Shown here: positions 36,075 to 43,357 of the stretch, one piece after another
Layout: every line of letters starts with the position of its first letter
Numbering within the stretch: the first letter of the stretch is position 1
Source: Angustibacter luteus
Lineage (GTDB): Bacteria > Actinomycetota > Actinomycetes > Actinomycetales > Angustibacteraceae
Direction of reading: 5' to 3'
Length of the DNA: 64,000 bases
Assembly (NCBI RefSeq): GCF_039541115.1
Contig: NZ_BAABFP010000002.1
Location: 248,001 to 312,000 of the forward strand
Made by a program: the position numbers and the translations under genes
Notes under the pieces: generated by a model
What the model saw: the letters and a program-made list of their open reading frames with translations, nothing else
What the model was told of the DNA's origin: nothing
Database searches by the model: none

Positions 36075-36533
36075 TCAGCCGGTTGAGCCCCACACCCAGC
36101 CGGACACCCACGTGTAGTCGTCGACCTCATGGCAGGTCACGCTGCCGTGCGCGTCGCAGGTACCCAGTCGAAGGCCGAGACGCTTGCCCTCCGGCAGGTT
36201 CTTGTTCGCGTAACCCCACCCGCCGTTCAGCACCACCTGCGCCGAGCCGTCCTTGTTGCGGACCAGGCCGCGACGTGAGTCGTCTCCCAGCTTCCAGTAC
36301 ACCGCAACACTGCGGCCGTCCGCGATGCTGTCACCGACCCAGAACACGTCGCCGTACGTCTGGAAGCAGCCGACCCCGGCCGAGGCGGCGGCGTTCACCA
36401 GGATCTGGCACGTCGGACTCTCCCGCTTGGGCGTGGTCTCGTTGTACTCCAGCGCGGCTGCCGCGGCACTCGACGCAGAGAGCAGAACGGTCAAGCCCGC
36501 GGCGCCAAGGCCCACGAGCAGCCGGCCGATCAT
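36075..36533 (-). CDS. secreted protein, second tandem paralogue
   Basis: A 152-aa secreted protein. Signal peptide MIGRLLVGLGAAGLTVLLSA is probably cleaved after SSAAAA. The mature part has four cysteines in two groups (SPTCQILVNAAASAGVGCF and LGTCDAHGSVTCHEV), suited to two disulfides, and Trp/Gly-rich segments (VAVYWKLGDDSRRG, YTWVSGWVWGSTG). It is clearly homologous to the preceding gene over its whole mature length and its ATG overlaps that stop (ATGA), a recent tandem duplication. The open frame further upstream lies in the paralogue. Function unknown. Confidence 0.8.
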   Translation of the reverse strand: MIGRLLVGLGAAGLTVLLSASSAAAAALEYNETTPKRESPTCQILVNAAASAGVGCFQTYGDVFWVGDSIADGRSVAVYWKLGDDSRRGLVRNKDGSAQVVLNGGWGYANKNLPEGKRLGLRLGTCDAHGSVTCHEVDDYTWVSGWVWGSTG

Positions 36534-36982
36534 GAGACGGCCGCCCACTGCCAGCCGGAGATCCAGTCGTAGTCGCCGGGATCGTGGCAGTCCCGCGTCG
36601 ACGACACGCTGCACAGCCCGACGCGCATCGCGACCTGATCGCCCTCCGGGAAGTCCTTGTTGACGACGCCCCGATTGTTGCTCAGGAGCCCTGCGCCGTC
36701 CTTGTTGCGGATCAGGCCGTGCCGTGAGCTGTTGGCCAGCTTCCACTGCACCGCAACGCTGTTGCCGTCGCGACGACTGTCGGTGACATACACGTAGTCG
36801 CCGTTCGCGTGGAAGCAGCCGAAGCCACCGTAGGACGGTGCCCCGACCAGGATCTGGCAGGACACGTTGCCGGTGTTGTCCGGGGTGGTTTCTTGATAGC
36901 CATCGGCGGCCTGGGCCGACTGGGCACCGAGGGAGAGGACGACGATCGTCGCCGTCAGAACCATCAGGAGGCGTCGCAGCAT
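36530..36982 (-). CDS. secreted protein, first tandem paralogue
   Basis: A 150-aa secreted protein with signal peptide MLRRLLMVLTATIVVLSLGA cleaved near AQSAQA. Mature motifs shared with the downstream paralogue are CQILV, GxGCF, D.R.DG.SVAV.WKL, GL.RNKDGA, NK.FPEG and a C-terminal Trp-rich DYDWISGWQW. Four cysteines align between the two. Domain family not recognised; a small extracellular binding protein or inhibitor are possibilities. It lies back to back with the DUF6328 gene. Confidence 0.8.
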   Translation of the reverse strand: MLRRLLMVLTATIVVLSLGAQSAQAADGYQETTPDNTGNVSCQILVGAPSYGGFGCFHANGDYVYVTDSRRDGNSVAVQWKLANSSRHGLIRNKDGAGLLSNNRGVVNKDFPEGDQVAMRVGLCSVSSTRDCHDPGDYDWISGWQWAAVS

Positions 36983-37057
36983 GCGCTCGTCCTACCTTCA
37001 CGATCTTCGTGCTGTCAAGCAGTGGTCGCAGCATCGACTCCTGCCGAGAGTCCCCGC

Positions 37058-37063
37058 TACCGT
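37058..37063 (+). promoter_or_regulatory. leaderless -10 element of the DUF6328 gene
   Basis: TACCGT ends six bases before the ATG at 37070. Confidence 0.5.
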
Positions 37064-37069
37064 CGGGCG

Positions 37070-37570
37070 ATGGTCTCGCACAACTCCGACGGCGGGCGGC
37101 AGGACGACCGCCACGAGTCGCGCGACCAGCGCCTGGACCGCAACTGGACCGAGCTGCTCCAGGAGCTTCGGGTCACCCAGACCGGGGTGCAGATCCTCGC
37201 CGGTTTCCTGCTCACGCTGCCGTTCCAGGCCCGGTTCGCCGGGCTGCCGCCGTTCGAGCGCGGGATCTACCTGGTCACGGTCCTCCTGTCCTGCGTCGCG
37301 ACGATCCTGCTGGTGGCGCCCGTGGCAGTGCACCGGGCGCTGTTCCGTCGGCACGAGAAGGACCGGCTGGTCGACGCCGCCGACCGCCTCGCCCGAGCGG
37401 GGCTGGGCGCGCTCGGGCTGTCGCTGACCGGTGTCGTGACGCTGGTCTTCTCCGTCGTCCTGGGCCGGTGGGAGGGCATCGTCGCGGGTAGCGCGCTGCT
37501 GGTCGCGATCGTCGCCTTCTGGGTCGTCATCCCTCTGCGGCTGCGCCGGGTCCTGCCGCCGGCGCCCTAA
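37070..37570 (+). CDS. DUF6328 family membrane protein
   Basis: A 166-aa membrane protein. The charged N-terminus (DRNWTELLQELRVTQTGVQI) is the conserved part of the family, followed by four helices: LAGFLLTLPF, IYLVTVLLSCVATILLVAPV, LGALGLSLTGVVTLVFSVVL and GSALLVAIVAFWVVIPL. The start is set by the leaderless TACCGT element six bases before the ATG; the longer frame lies antisense to the secreted-protein gene. Role unknown. It overlaps the convergent stop of the Lys/Ala-rich gene by four bases. Confidence 0.85.
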   Translation: MVSHNSDGGRQDDRHESRDQRLDRNWTELLQELRVTQTGVQILAGFLLTLPFQARFAGLPPFERGIYLVTVLLSCVATILLVAPVAVHRALFRRHEKDRLVDAADRLARAGLGALGLSLTGVVTLVFSVVLGRWEGIVAGSALLVAIVAFWVVIPLRLRRVLPPAP

Positions 37571-38103
37571 CGACTGTCGCGCTTGGCCTGGCGTCGCGCC
37601 CCTGCGGACTGCGTGCTGGCGCGGGCCTTCTGCTTCGCCGGCGACCGCAGCGCCCGGTCGCCCACCGGCGCCTTCGACGCCCTGGCCGCCGGGCTGGCGG
37701 CCTTCTTCGCGGGCTTCTTGGTCGCCTTCTTCGCCGTCGCCCTGGTCGCCGTGGGGGTCGCGGGACGGGCCGCCGCGATGCGCTCGTCGCGCAGCTGCTT
37801 CGCCGACTGCGCCGCGAGCACGCTCACCCGCCGGCTCACCCGGGACAGCGCCTCCTCGAACGCCTCCGCCTTCAACGCAGCGCGCTGGTTCGCGGGTCGC
37901 GCCGCTCCGCGCGCAGCCTTGGCTGGCACCCGCGCACTCGCGCCGCGGCGGTACTGACCGACGAACTTGTTGCGCGCCTGTCGGATCCGCCCGTGCAGCT
38001 CGACCGCGGCGTCCTCGTCGAGGGCCGCGAGGGCGTCGCGCTCGGTGTCGGCGACGAGTAACCGCTCGGAGTCGGTGAGGGCTGCCAGCAGGGTCTTGTT
38101 CAT
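37567..38103 (-). CDS. Lys/Ala-rich basic protein with histone-like tail
   Basis: A 178-aa protein. The first 110 residues are helical and partly acidic (LTDSERLLVADTERDALAAL, DEDAAVELHGRIRQARNKFV), while residues 115-178 are a Lys/Ala/Pro-rich tail (ATAKKATKKPAKKAASPAAR) like histone H1 or the tail of mycobacterial HupB. The N-terminal half matches a common actinobacterial family whose function I do not know. DNA or RNA binding through the tail is inferred. The ATG is chosen from the start of the conserved region; GAGGA precedes it. Overlaps the DUF6328 stop by four bases. Confidence 0.78.
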   Translation of the reverse strand: MNKTLLAALTDSERLLVADTERDALAALDEDAAVELHGRIRQARNKFVGQYRRGASARVPAKAARGAARPANQRAALKAEAFEEALSRVSRRVSVLAAQSAKQLRDERIAAARPATPTATRATAKKATKKPAKKAASPAARASKAPVGDRALRSPAKQKARASTQSAGARRQAKRDSR

Positions 38104-38199
38104 GGGACACCGTCCTCGGCGCGGGGATCCCAGTCTCCACCCGGACGTGCGCGGGAACCACCCTGCGCGGTGAGCCTTGTCCGACCAGCGGGCCGGCCC

Positions 38200-38205
38200 T
38201 ACGGT
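38200..38205 (+). promoter_or_regulatory. leaderless -10 element of the HtrA-like gene
   Basis: TACGGT ends six bases before the ATG at 38212. Confidence 0.5.
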
Positions 38206-38211
38206 TCGAGG

Positions 38212-39267
38212 ATGAGCAGGCTGTTCCGCTCGACCTGGTTCCCCCTCGTGGCCGCGCTGGTCCTCGTGTCCGTCGTCGCGCTCGTGGCAGGCATCGGCTG
38301 GTCCCGGGCGAGGGACAGCGCACTGTGCAACCCGCGCGACGTCGCCCGTTCGACCATGCCCTCCGTGGTCACGATCCTCGTCAGCGCGGGGGCGTCGTCC
38401 GGCAACGGCTCCGGTGAGTTCCTGGACACCGACGGGCACATCCTGACCAACAACCACGTCATCTCACCGGGCGTCGGCGGCGGCACGATCACGGTGCAGC
38501 GCCCCAACGGCGAGCAGCTGCCGGCCACGATCGTCGGGCGCGACAACGACACCGACCTGGCGGTCCTCAAGGTCGACCCGAAGTCCTCGGTCACCCCGAT
38601 CCGGTTCGGCTCACCGCCGACGGTGGGGGACCAGGTCTTCGCCATCGGGGCACCCCTCGGGCTGGCGGACACGTTCACGGCCGGCGTCGTCAGCAGCCTC
38701 GGGCGCTCGATCCGCGTTCCGGCGGACGGCGACACCACCGCGCTGGTCACCTCGGCGGTCCAGACCGACGCGTCCATCAACCCGGGCAACAGCGGCGGCA
38801 CCCTGGCGAACTGCAACGGCGAGCTGGTCGGGGTCCCTACCGCGGGAGCCACGGCCAGCGACTCGCTGGGCGTCCCGGTCGGCGGCAGCATCGGACTGGG
38901 CTTCGCGATCCCGGCGGCGTTCGCCCAGCGCATCGCGCAGGAGCTGATCAGCAACGGCAAGGTGACGCACGGCGACTTCGGGATGTCCGTGGTGCCGGTC
39001 GTGCGCGCGGACGAGGGGATCGCCCCGGACGCGCTCTTCGTGTCCGCCGTGACGCCCGGGGGTGCCGCTGCGCTCGCGGGTCTGCGCCAGGGCGACCTCA
39101 TCACCAGCCTGGACGGACAGCGGATCCACAGCGCCGACCAGCTGCAGGCCATCTCGATCACGAAGAAGCCCGGCGACACCGTGGCCATCGGCTACCAGCG
39201 CGACGGCACGGACGCCACGACCTCTCTGACCCTGGGTACCAGCACCTTCGCGGCGCCGGCCGGCTGA
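38212..39267 (+). CDS. HtrA/DegP-like serine protease with PDZ domain
   Basis: A 351-aa membrane-anchored S1C protease. One N-terminal helix (LVAALVLVSVVALVAGIGW) places the protease outside the cell. The triad is His82 (LTNNHV), Asp115 (NDTDLAVL) and Ser194 (NPGNSGGTL). A PDZ domain covers about 255-345, with the carboxylate-binding loop region VTPGGAAALAGLRQGDLI. The ATG follows a TACGGT hexamer. It probably degrades misfolded envelope proteins or cleaves an anti-sigma factor. A patatin-like gene starts 11 bp after its stop, so the two are likely co-transcribed. Confidence 0.92.
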   Translation: MSRLFRSTWFPLVAALVLVSVVALVAGIGWSRARDSALCNPRDVARSTMPSVVTILVSAGASSGNGSGEFLDTDGHILTNNHVISPGVGGGTITVQRPNGEQLPATIVGRDNDTDLAVLKVDPKSSVTPIRFGSPPTVGDQVFAIGAPLGLADTFTAGVVSSLGRSIRVPADGDTTALVTSAVQTDASINPGNSGGTLANCNGELVGVPTAGATASDSLGVPVGGSIGLGFAIPAAFAQRIAQELISNGKVTHGDFGMSVVPVVRADEGIAPDALFVSAVTPGGAAALAGLRQGDLITSLDGQRIHSADQLQAISITKKPGDTVAIGYQRDGTDATTSLTLGTSTFAAPAG

Positions 39268-39278
39268 CGGCGCACCGC

Positions 39279-40181
39279 GTGGACACCACACCCCAGTCAC
39301 GCCAGCGCGCCCTGGTGCTCGCCGGCGCCGGCGCGGCCGGCAATGCGTGGGAGCTCGGCCTCATCGCTGGACTGGCTGAGGCTGGGGTCGACGTCACCGA
39401 GGCCGATCTGATCATCGGGACGTCGGCCGGATCGACGGTGGCGGCCCAGGTCACCAGCGGCACCCGGCCGGCCGACCTGTACGCCGCCATCCTGGCCGAG
39501 GTGCCTCCCGCGCGTCGGACCGGCAATGCCGCACCGAGCCGCAGAGCTGGTTCGGGGGTCTCGGGACCGGACTACCTGGAGTGGTCGAACGCGATCATCG
39601 CTGCTGCCGAGGATGCGTCCGACATGCGCCGCCGGCTGGGCGCCGCAGCCCTCGAGCTGCAGCCTTCGGGGGGCACCAGCCCAACGCGCTGGCGCGACGT
39701 CGTCGCCGCCCGGCTGCCCAGCCACCACTGGCCACAGCAGCCGGTGCTCATCCCGGCGGTCGACGCCCGCACCGGTGAACCGGTCCTGTTCGACCGGGGC
39801 AGCGGAGTCGACCTGGTGGACGCCGTCGCCGCCAGCACCTCAGCGATGACGCCCTACCGCATCGGCGAGAACCAGTACCTCAACGGCGGCTACCGGCGTA
39901 GCGAGAACGCCGACCTGGCCGCGGGATACGAGCGGGTGCTGGTGCTCTCACCGTTCAGCGGCCGGTCACGGATGCCGGCGGCGTGGGGCATGGACCTCGG
40001 CAGCCAGGTGGACGAGCTGCGGGCCGCCGGCAGCGAGGTCGAGACCGTCTTCCCCGATGCCGGCGCGGGGGACGTGTTCAACGCCAACGCCTTGGATCCG
40101 TCCACCCGCCTGCCGGCCGCCCGAGGCGGCCACGACCAGGCTCGCCTACTCGCCGAGCGGCTCTCGGACTTCTGGCACTGA
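39279..40181 (+). CDS. patatin-like phospholipase with Asn in place of the catalytic Asp
   Basis: A 300-aa protein of the bacterial patatin/RssA-like family. The nucleophile motif GTSAG is intact (Ser49) and the glycine-rich oxyanion loop LAGAGAAGNAWELG is recognisable. The second half of the dyad, normally D-G-G/A, reads LNGGYRRSENADLA, so the catalytic Asp is Asn202 (codon AAC). The usual downstream Asn-Ala-Asp-Leu-Ala context is retained, so the alignment is clear. Activity should be lost or strongly reduced. It starts 11 bp after the HtrA-like gene. Whether it acts as a pseudoenzyme, binding lipid or partner, is unknown. Confidence 0.88.
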   Translation: MDTTPQSRQRALVLAGAGAAGNAWELGLIAGLAEAGVDVTEADLIIGTSAGSTVAAQVTSGTRPADLYAAILAEVPPARRTGNAAPSRRAGSGVSGPDYLEWSNAIIAAAEDASDMRRRLGAAALELQPSGGTSPTRWRDVVAARLPSHHWPQQPVLIPAVDARTGEPVLFDRGSGVDLVDAVAASTSAMTPYRIGENQYLNGGYRRSENADLAAGYERVLVLSPFSGRSRMPAAWGMDLGSQVDELRAAGSEVETVFPDAGAGDVFNANALDPSTRLPAARGGHDQARLLAERLSDFWH

Positions 40182-40280
40182 GCGCTGGAGGACGCAGCTG
40201 GAGAGCAGGGAGCGCTCACCGCATCGCGCCCGGCCTCGCCGCCGTCGCCGCCTGGCTCGCCACGACCCGGTGACGGCGCG

Positions 40281-40739
40281 TCAGGTCGGGGGCGACGCGC
40301 TGGCTGGCGGGGTGCGGACGAACACCGACATCCGCCCGGCGGGCCGGAAGCCGTGCCTCGCGTAGAAGGCTGCCGCTGGGCTGTCCCTGGCCGTCAGGAG
40401 GTACCAGTGCGAGACGCCCGGCAGCCTCTCCTCGAGCGCGCCCAGCAGGGCTGAGCCGTACCCCGCCCGCTGGCTCGCCGGGCGGACGCACATCTCCTGC
40501 AGGCAGAAGTGGTCGGCGGCCTGGTTCCGCTCCAGGTGCCCGATCGCGAAACCCTGGAGGCGGTCGTCGTCGTCCAGCACCGCGGCGCCGTGGGCCCGGG
40601 GGGTCCGCCGGAAGTCGACCAGCCGCTGCCGGGCATCCTCGGGCCGCCAGGACTCGTTCCAGGGCGGCGCGGCGAAGGTGTCGACGTACAGGAGCGCGCA
40701 CTCGTCCAGGAGCTCGGCCGGGAGGTCGGTGACCCTCAC
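40281..40739 (-). CDS. GNAT family N-acetyltransferase
   Basis: A 152-aa GNAT protein with FCLQEMCVRPASQRAGYGSA (strand 4 and the acetyl-CoA loop QRAGYG) and WYLLTARDSPAAAFYARHGF (strand 5/helix 4). The GTG start overlaps the stop of the phosphatase-GNAT fusion gene (GTGA), so both are co-translated. The adjacent fusion also ends in a GNAT domain, which makes two acetyltransferase domains from one mRNA. Substrate unknown. Confidence 0.88.
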   Translation of the reverse strand: MRVTDLPAELLDECALLYVDTFAAPPWNESWRPEDARQRLVDFRRTPRAHGAAVLDDDDRLQGFAIGHLERNQAADHFCLQEMCVRPASQRAGYGSALLGALEERLPGVSHWYLLTARDSPAAAFYARHGFRPAGRMSVFVRTPPASASPPT

Positions 40740-42145
40740 GACTGCGTCGCTGCCGGCCCGAGGTGCACGTGGGTGGTCACCCGGCGGTAGCCGAGCCGCG
40801 CGTACAGGCCGGCCACCGTGTCCTCGCAGTGCAACCAGGCGATCGGCGACCGCTGCAGCGCGGACCGGGTGGCCAGGGCCGAAAGGGCGAGCCCCCACCC
40901 GCGACCGCGGAACTCGCGCAGCACCGTGATCCCGCCGACGTACGTCGTCCCGGCGAGGTCGCGCAGCCGCGCGCAGCCGACGACGCGTCCGTCGTGCCGC
41001 AGCACCGGGAAGGCCCGGTCGGGCAGGTCGAGCTGGCCCTCGACGATCGGCGCCAGGTCCGCACCGAACACGGACACGAACTCGGCCACGTCTGCCGCCG
41101 GCTCCAGCGTGAGCCCCTCGGCGCGGACGTCGGCGAGGACGTCGGGCTCCCCCGCGACCTCCTCGCAGACCCAGACCCCGTGCCGCATCACCTCGACCAG
41201 CCCGTGCCGGGCGGCCACCTCGGGCGCCCAGTGCTCGCCGACGACCAGGTGCCAGGCACTGGGCGAGTGGTCGTCCAGCCAGGCGGTGACCTCGTCGACC
41301 GCACCGGGGGACGGCGTGAAGCCGAGGCCCGTCACCGACGCCTGCGTCGCCCAGGCCTGCGCGATCGGCAGGCTCGCGCACGCGATGCCCCGCACCGTCG
41401 CGTAGGCCGAGCCGGGCAGCGGCGGCCGGTCCGGTGGCAGGGGCGGCGGCTCGTTGCGTTCGCTGTCGGCACGGTCCACGAGCTCGGCCAGGTCACCGGG
41501 GTGCGGGTCGCTGCCCAGCGCCGGGCTCCGGGTGGGCCACGCGACCAGGCTCCAGCCGTCGGCGTCGCCCTGCATCTCGACCAGCCCGCAGTTCGGCACC
41601 CCCGACCCCCGGGCCCGGTCGTCGCGGACGTCGCCCGCGATCAGTGGCAGAGCCATCGACATCACCCCGCCGTGACTCACCACGACCACCGTCTCGCCCC
41701 GGTGCTGGTCGGCGACCGCCTCCAGGCCCGACCTGATCCGGGCCAGCACGTCCAGCCCGGACTCGCCGCCCGGCAGGGCGTGCTCGAGGTGTCCGTTCAA
41801 CCAGGAGTCGAACAGGCCGTCCACCCGAGCCCAGTCCTCGTCGGTGTCGCTGCCCTCGCACTCCCCCAAGGAGAACTCGCGGACGTCGTCCAGCAGCTGC
41901 ACGGGCCCGGCGCCCACCGTCTCGGCCACGATCTGCGCCGTCTGCTGGGCCCGCACCAGCGGGCTGGCGTAGACCCGCGCGATGTTGCGGTCGACCAAGG
42001 TGGCCGCGGCGTCGGCGGCCTGCTGTCGGCCGTGCTCGGTCAGCTCGCCGCCGGGGGCGGCCGACGACAGCCGGCGCGAGACGTTGCCGGCGGACTGGCC
42101 GTGCCGGAGGACGAGGACGGTTGCCGGGCACTGCAGATCGCTCAC
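40736..42145 (-). CDS. histidine phosphatase-GNAT acetyltransferase fusion
   Basis: A 469-aa two-domain enzyme. Residues 1-200 are a phosphoglycerate-mutase-like histidine phosphatase with RHGQSAGN (catalytic His15), YASPLVRAQQTA and VVVSHGGVM (second His). After a Pro-rich linker (EPPPLPPDRPPLPGS) the C-terminal half carries an acetyltransferase, seen in VGGITVLREFRGRGWGLALS and CEDTVAGLYARLGYRRV. Both active parts look complete. Which metabolite is handled is not clear. The GTG follows TACCGT by six bases (leaderless). Divergent from the PatB-like gene. Confidence 0.88.
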   Translation of the reverse strand: MSDLQCPATVLVLRHGQSAGNVSRRLSSAAPGGELTEHGRQQAADAAATLVDRNIARVYASPLVRAQQTAQIVAETVGAGPVQLLDDVREFSLGECEGSDTDEDWARVDGLFDSWLNGHLEHALPGGESGLDVLARIRSGLEAVADQHRGETVVVVSHGGVMSMALPLIAGDVRDDRARGSGVPNCGLVEMQGDADGWSLVAWPTRSPALGSDPHPGDLAELVDRADSERNEPPPLPPDRPPLPGSAYATVRGIACASLPIAQAWATQASVTGLGFTPSPGAVDEVTAWLDDHSPSAWHLVVGEHWAPEVAARHGLVEVMRHGVWVCEEVAGEPDVLADVRAEGLTLEPAADVAEFVSVFGADLAPIVEGQLDLPDRAFPVLRHDGRVVGCARLRDLAGTTYVGGITVLREFRGRGWGLALSALATRSALQRSPIAWLHCEDTVAGLYARLGYRRVTTHVHLGPAATQS

Positions 42146-42151
42146 CGGGCA

Positions 42152-42157
42152 ACGGTA
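42152..42157 (-). promoter_or_regulatory. leaderless -10 element of the phosphatase-GNAT gene
   Basis: TACCGT (minus strand) ends six bases before the GTG at 42145. Confidence 0.45.
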
Positions 42158-42177
42158 TCGACTCGCCGACCGACTGG

Positions 42178-42183
42178 CAGGAT
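42178..42183 (+). promoter_or_regulatory. candidate leaderless -10 element of the PatB-like gene
   Basis: CAGGAT ends six bases before the ATG at 42190, the same hexamer and spacing as at pgm. Confidence 0.35.
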
Positions 42184-42189
42184 CGCGCT

Positions 42190-43341
42190 ATGGCCGCACC
42201 CCCCATCGTGGACCTGACCGACGACGAGCTGCGAGCCCGCGGCGGGCTCAAGTGGACCTACCCGCCCACCGACGTGCTCCCCGCCTGGGTCGCGGAGACG
42301 GACGTCGCGCCCGACCCCGTCGTGCGCGACGCCGTGGCCGCAGCCGTGGCGGCCGGCGGTTTCGGCTACCCGCCGTTCGACGCGTCGTCCGCGCTCCCGG
42401 AGGTCTTCGCCGCCTACGCCCGGCGGCAGTGGGGCTGGCAGGTGCCGGCGTCGTCCGTGGTCAGCACCGTGGACGTCATGCACGGCATCCTGCTCGCGCT
42501 GACCACGCTGTGCGCGGACGCGCCGGTCATCGTGCCGACCCCGACGTACCCGCCGTTCCTGCAGGTGGTGCCGCAGTCCCGGCGCGAGCTGGTGACGATC
42601 CCGCTCGACCCCGACGCCGAGCGCGCCACGCTCGACCTGGGGCGCATCGACGCGGCGATGGCCGCCGGGGCCCGCACCGTGCTGCTCGCCAACCCGCACA
42701 ACCCCTGGGGACGGGCGTTCACCCGCGACGAGCTGGTCGCCCTCCTGGAGGTCGTGCACCGGTACGGGGGACGCGTGGTCAGCGACGAGATCCACGCCGG
42801 GCTGGTCCTGCCCGGCGCCGTGCACGTCCCGCTCGCGACCCTTCCCGGCGGCGCCGAGGTCACCACCACGCTGATGTCGGCGACGAAGGCCTGGAACATG
42901 CCGGCCCTCAAGTGCGCGCAGATCGTCGCAGGTGACACCGCGGACCTGAAGGCACTGCGGGCGTTGCCGATGGTCGACAACCACAGCACCTCGACGCTGG
43001 GAATCGTTGCGGCACAGGCGGCCTACGCCGGCGGCCAGCCGTGGCTGGATGCCTGGGTGCAGCGGCTCGCCACGAATCGGGCCGTGTACGAGGAGGCCGT
43101 CGCCGAGCACCTGCCCGACGCCCGGCACCGCCCGCTGGAGGCGACGTACCTGGCCTGGCTCGACGTCCGGGCGTACGGCCATACCGACCCCGCACGCGTT
43201 GCGCTGCAACGAGGTCGGGTGATGGTCAACGACGGACGATCGTTCGGGCCCGGCGGCGAGGGGCACGTCCGGGTCAACCTCGGGACCTCACCCGAGCGCA
43301 TCGAGCGGATCGTGCGGGCCGTCGCCGCCGGACTGACCTGA
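42190..43341 (+). CDS. PLP-dependent aminotransferase, PatB/MalY C-S lyase type
   Basis: A 383-aa fold-type I PLP enzyme of the MalY/PatB branch (cystathionine beta-lyase or related C-S lyase). Branch markers are the N-terminal LPAWVAETDVAPDP, LANPHNPWGRAFT, VSDEIHAGL and the PLP Lys233 in MSATKAWNMP. The ATG at 42190 is preferred because CAGGAT lies six bases upstream; an in-frame earlier ATG would overlap the divergent promoter. Likely role in methionine/cysteine metabolism. Confidence 0.88.
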   Translation: MAAPPIVDLTDDELRARGGLKWTYPPTDVLPAWVAETDVAPDPVVRDAVAAAVAAGGFGYPPFDASSALPEVFAAYARRQWGWQVPASSVVSTVDVMHGILLALTTLCADAPVIVPTPTYPPFLQVVPQSRRELVTIPLDPDAERATLDLGRIDAAMAAGARTVLLANPHNPWGRAFTRDELVALLEVVHRYGGRVVSDEIHAGLVLPGAVHVPLATLPGGAEVTTTLMSATKAWNMPALKCAQIVAGDTADLKALRALPMVDNHSTSTLGIVAAQAAYAGGQPWLDAWVQRLATNRAVYEEAVAEHLPDARHRPLEATYLAWLDVRAYGHTDPARVALQRGRVMVNDGRSFGPGGEGHVRVNLGTSPERIERIVRAVAAGLT

Positions 43342-43357
43342 ACGACCAGGACGGCGC

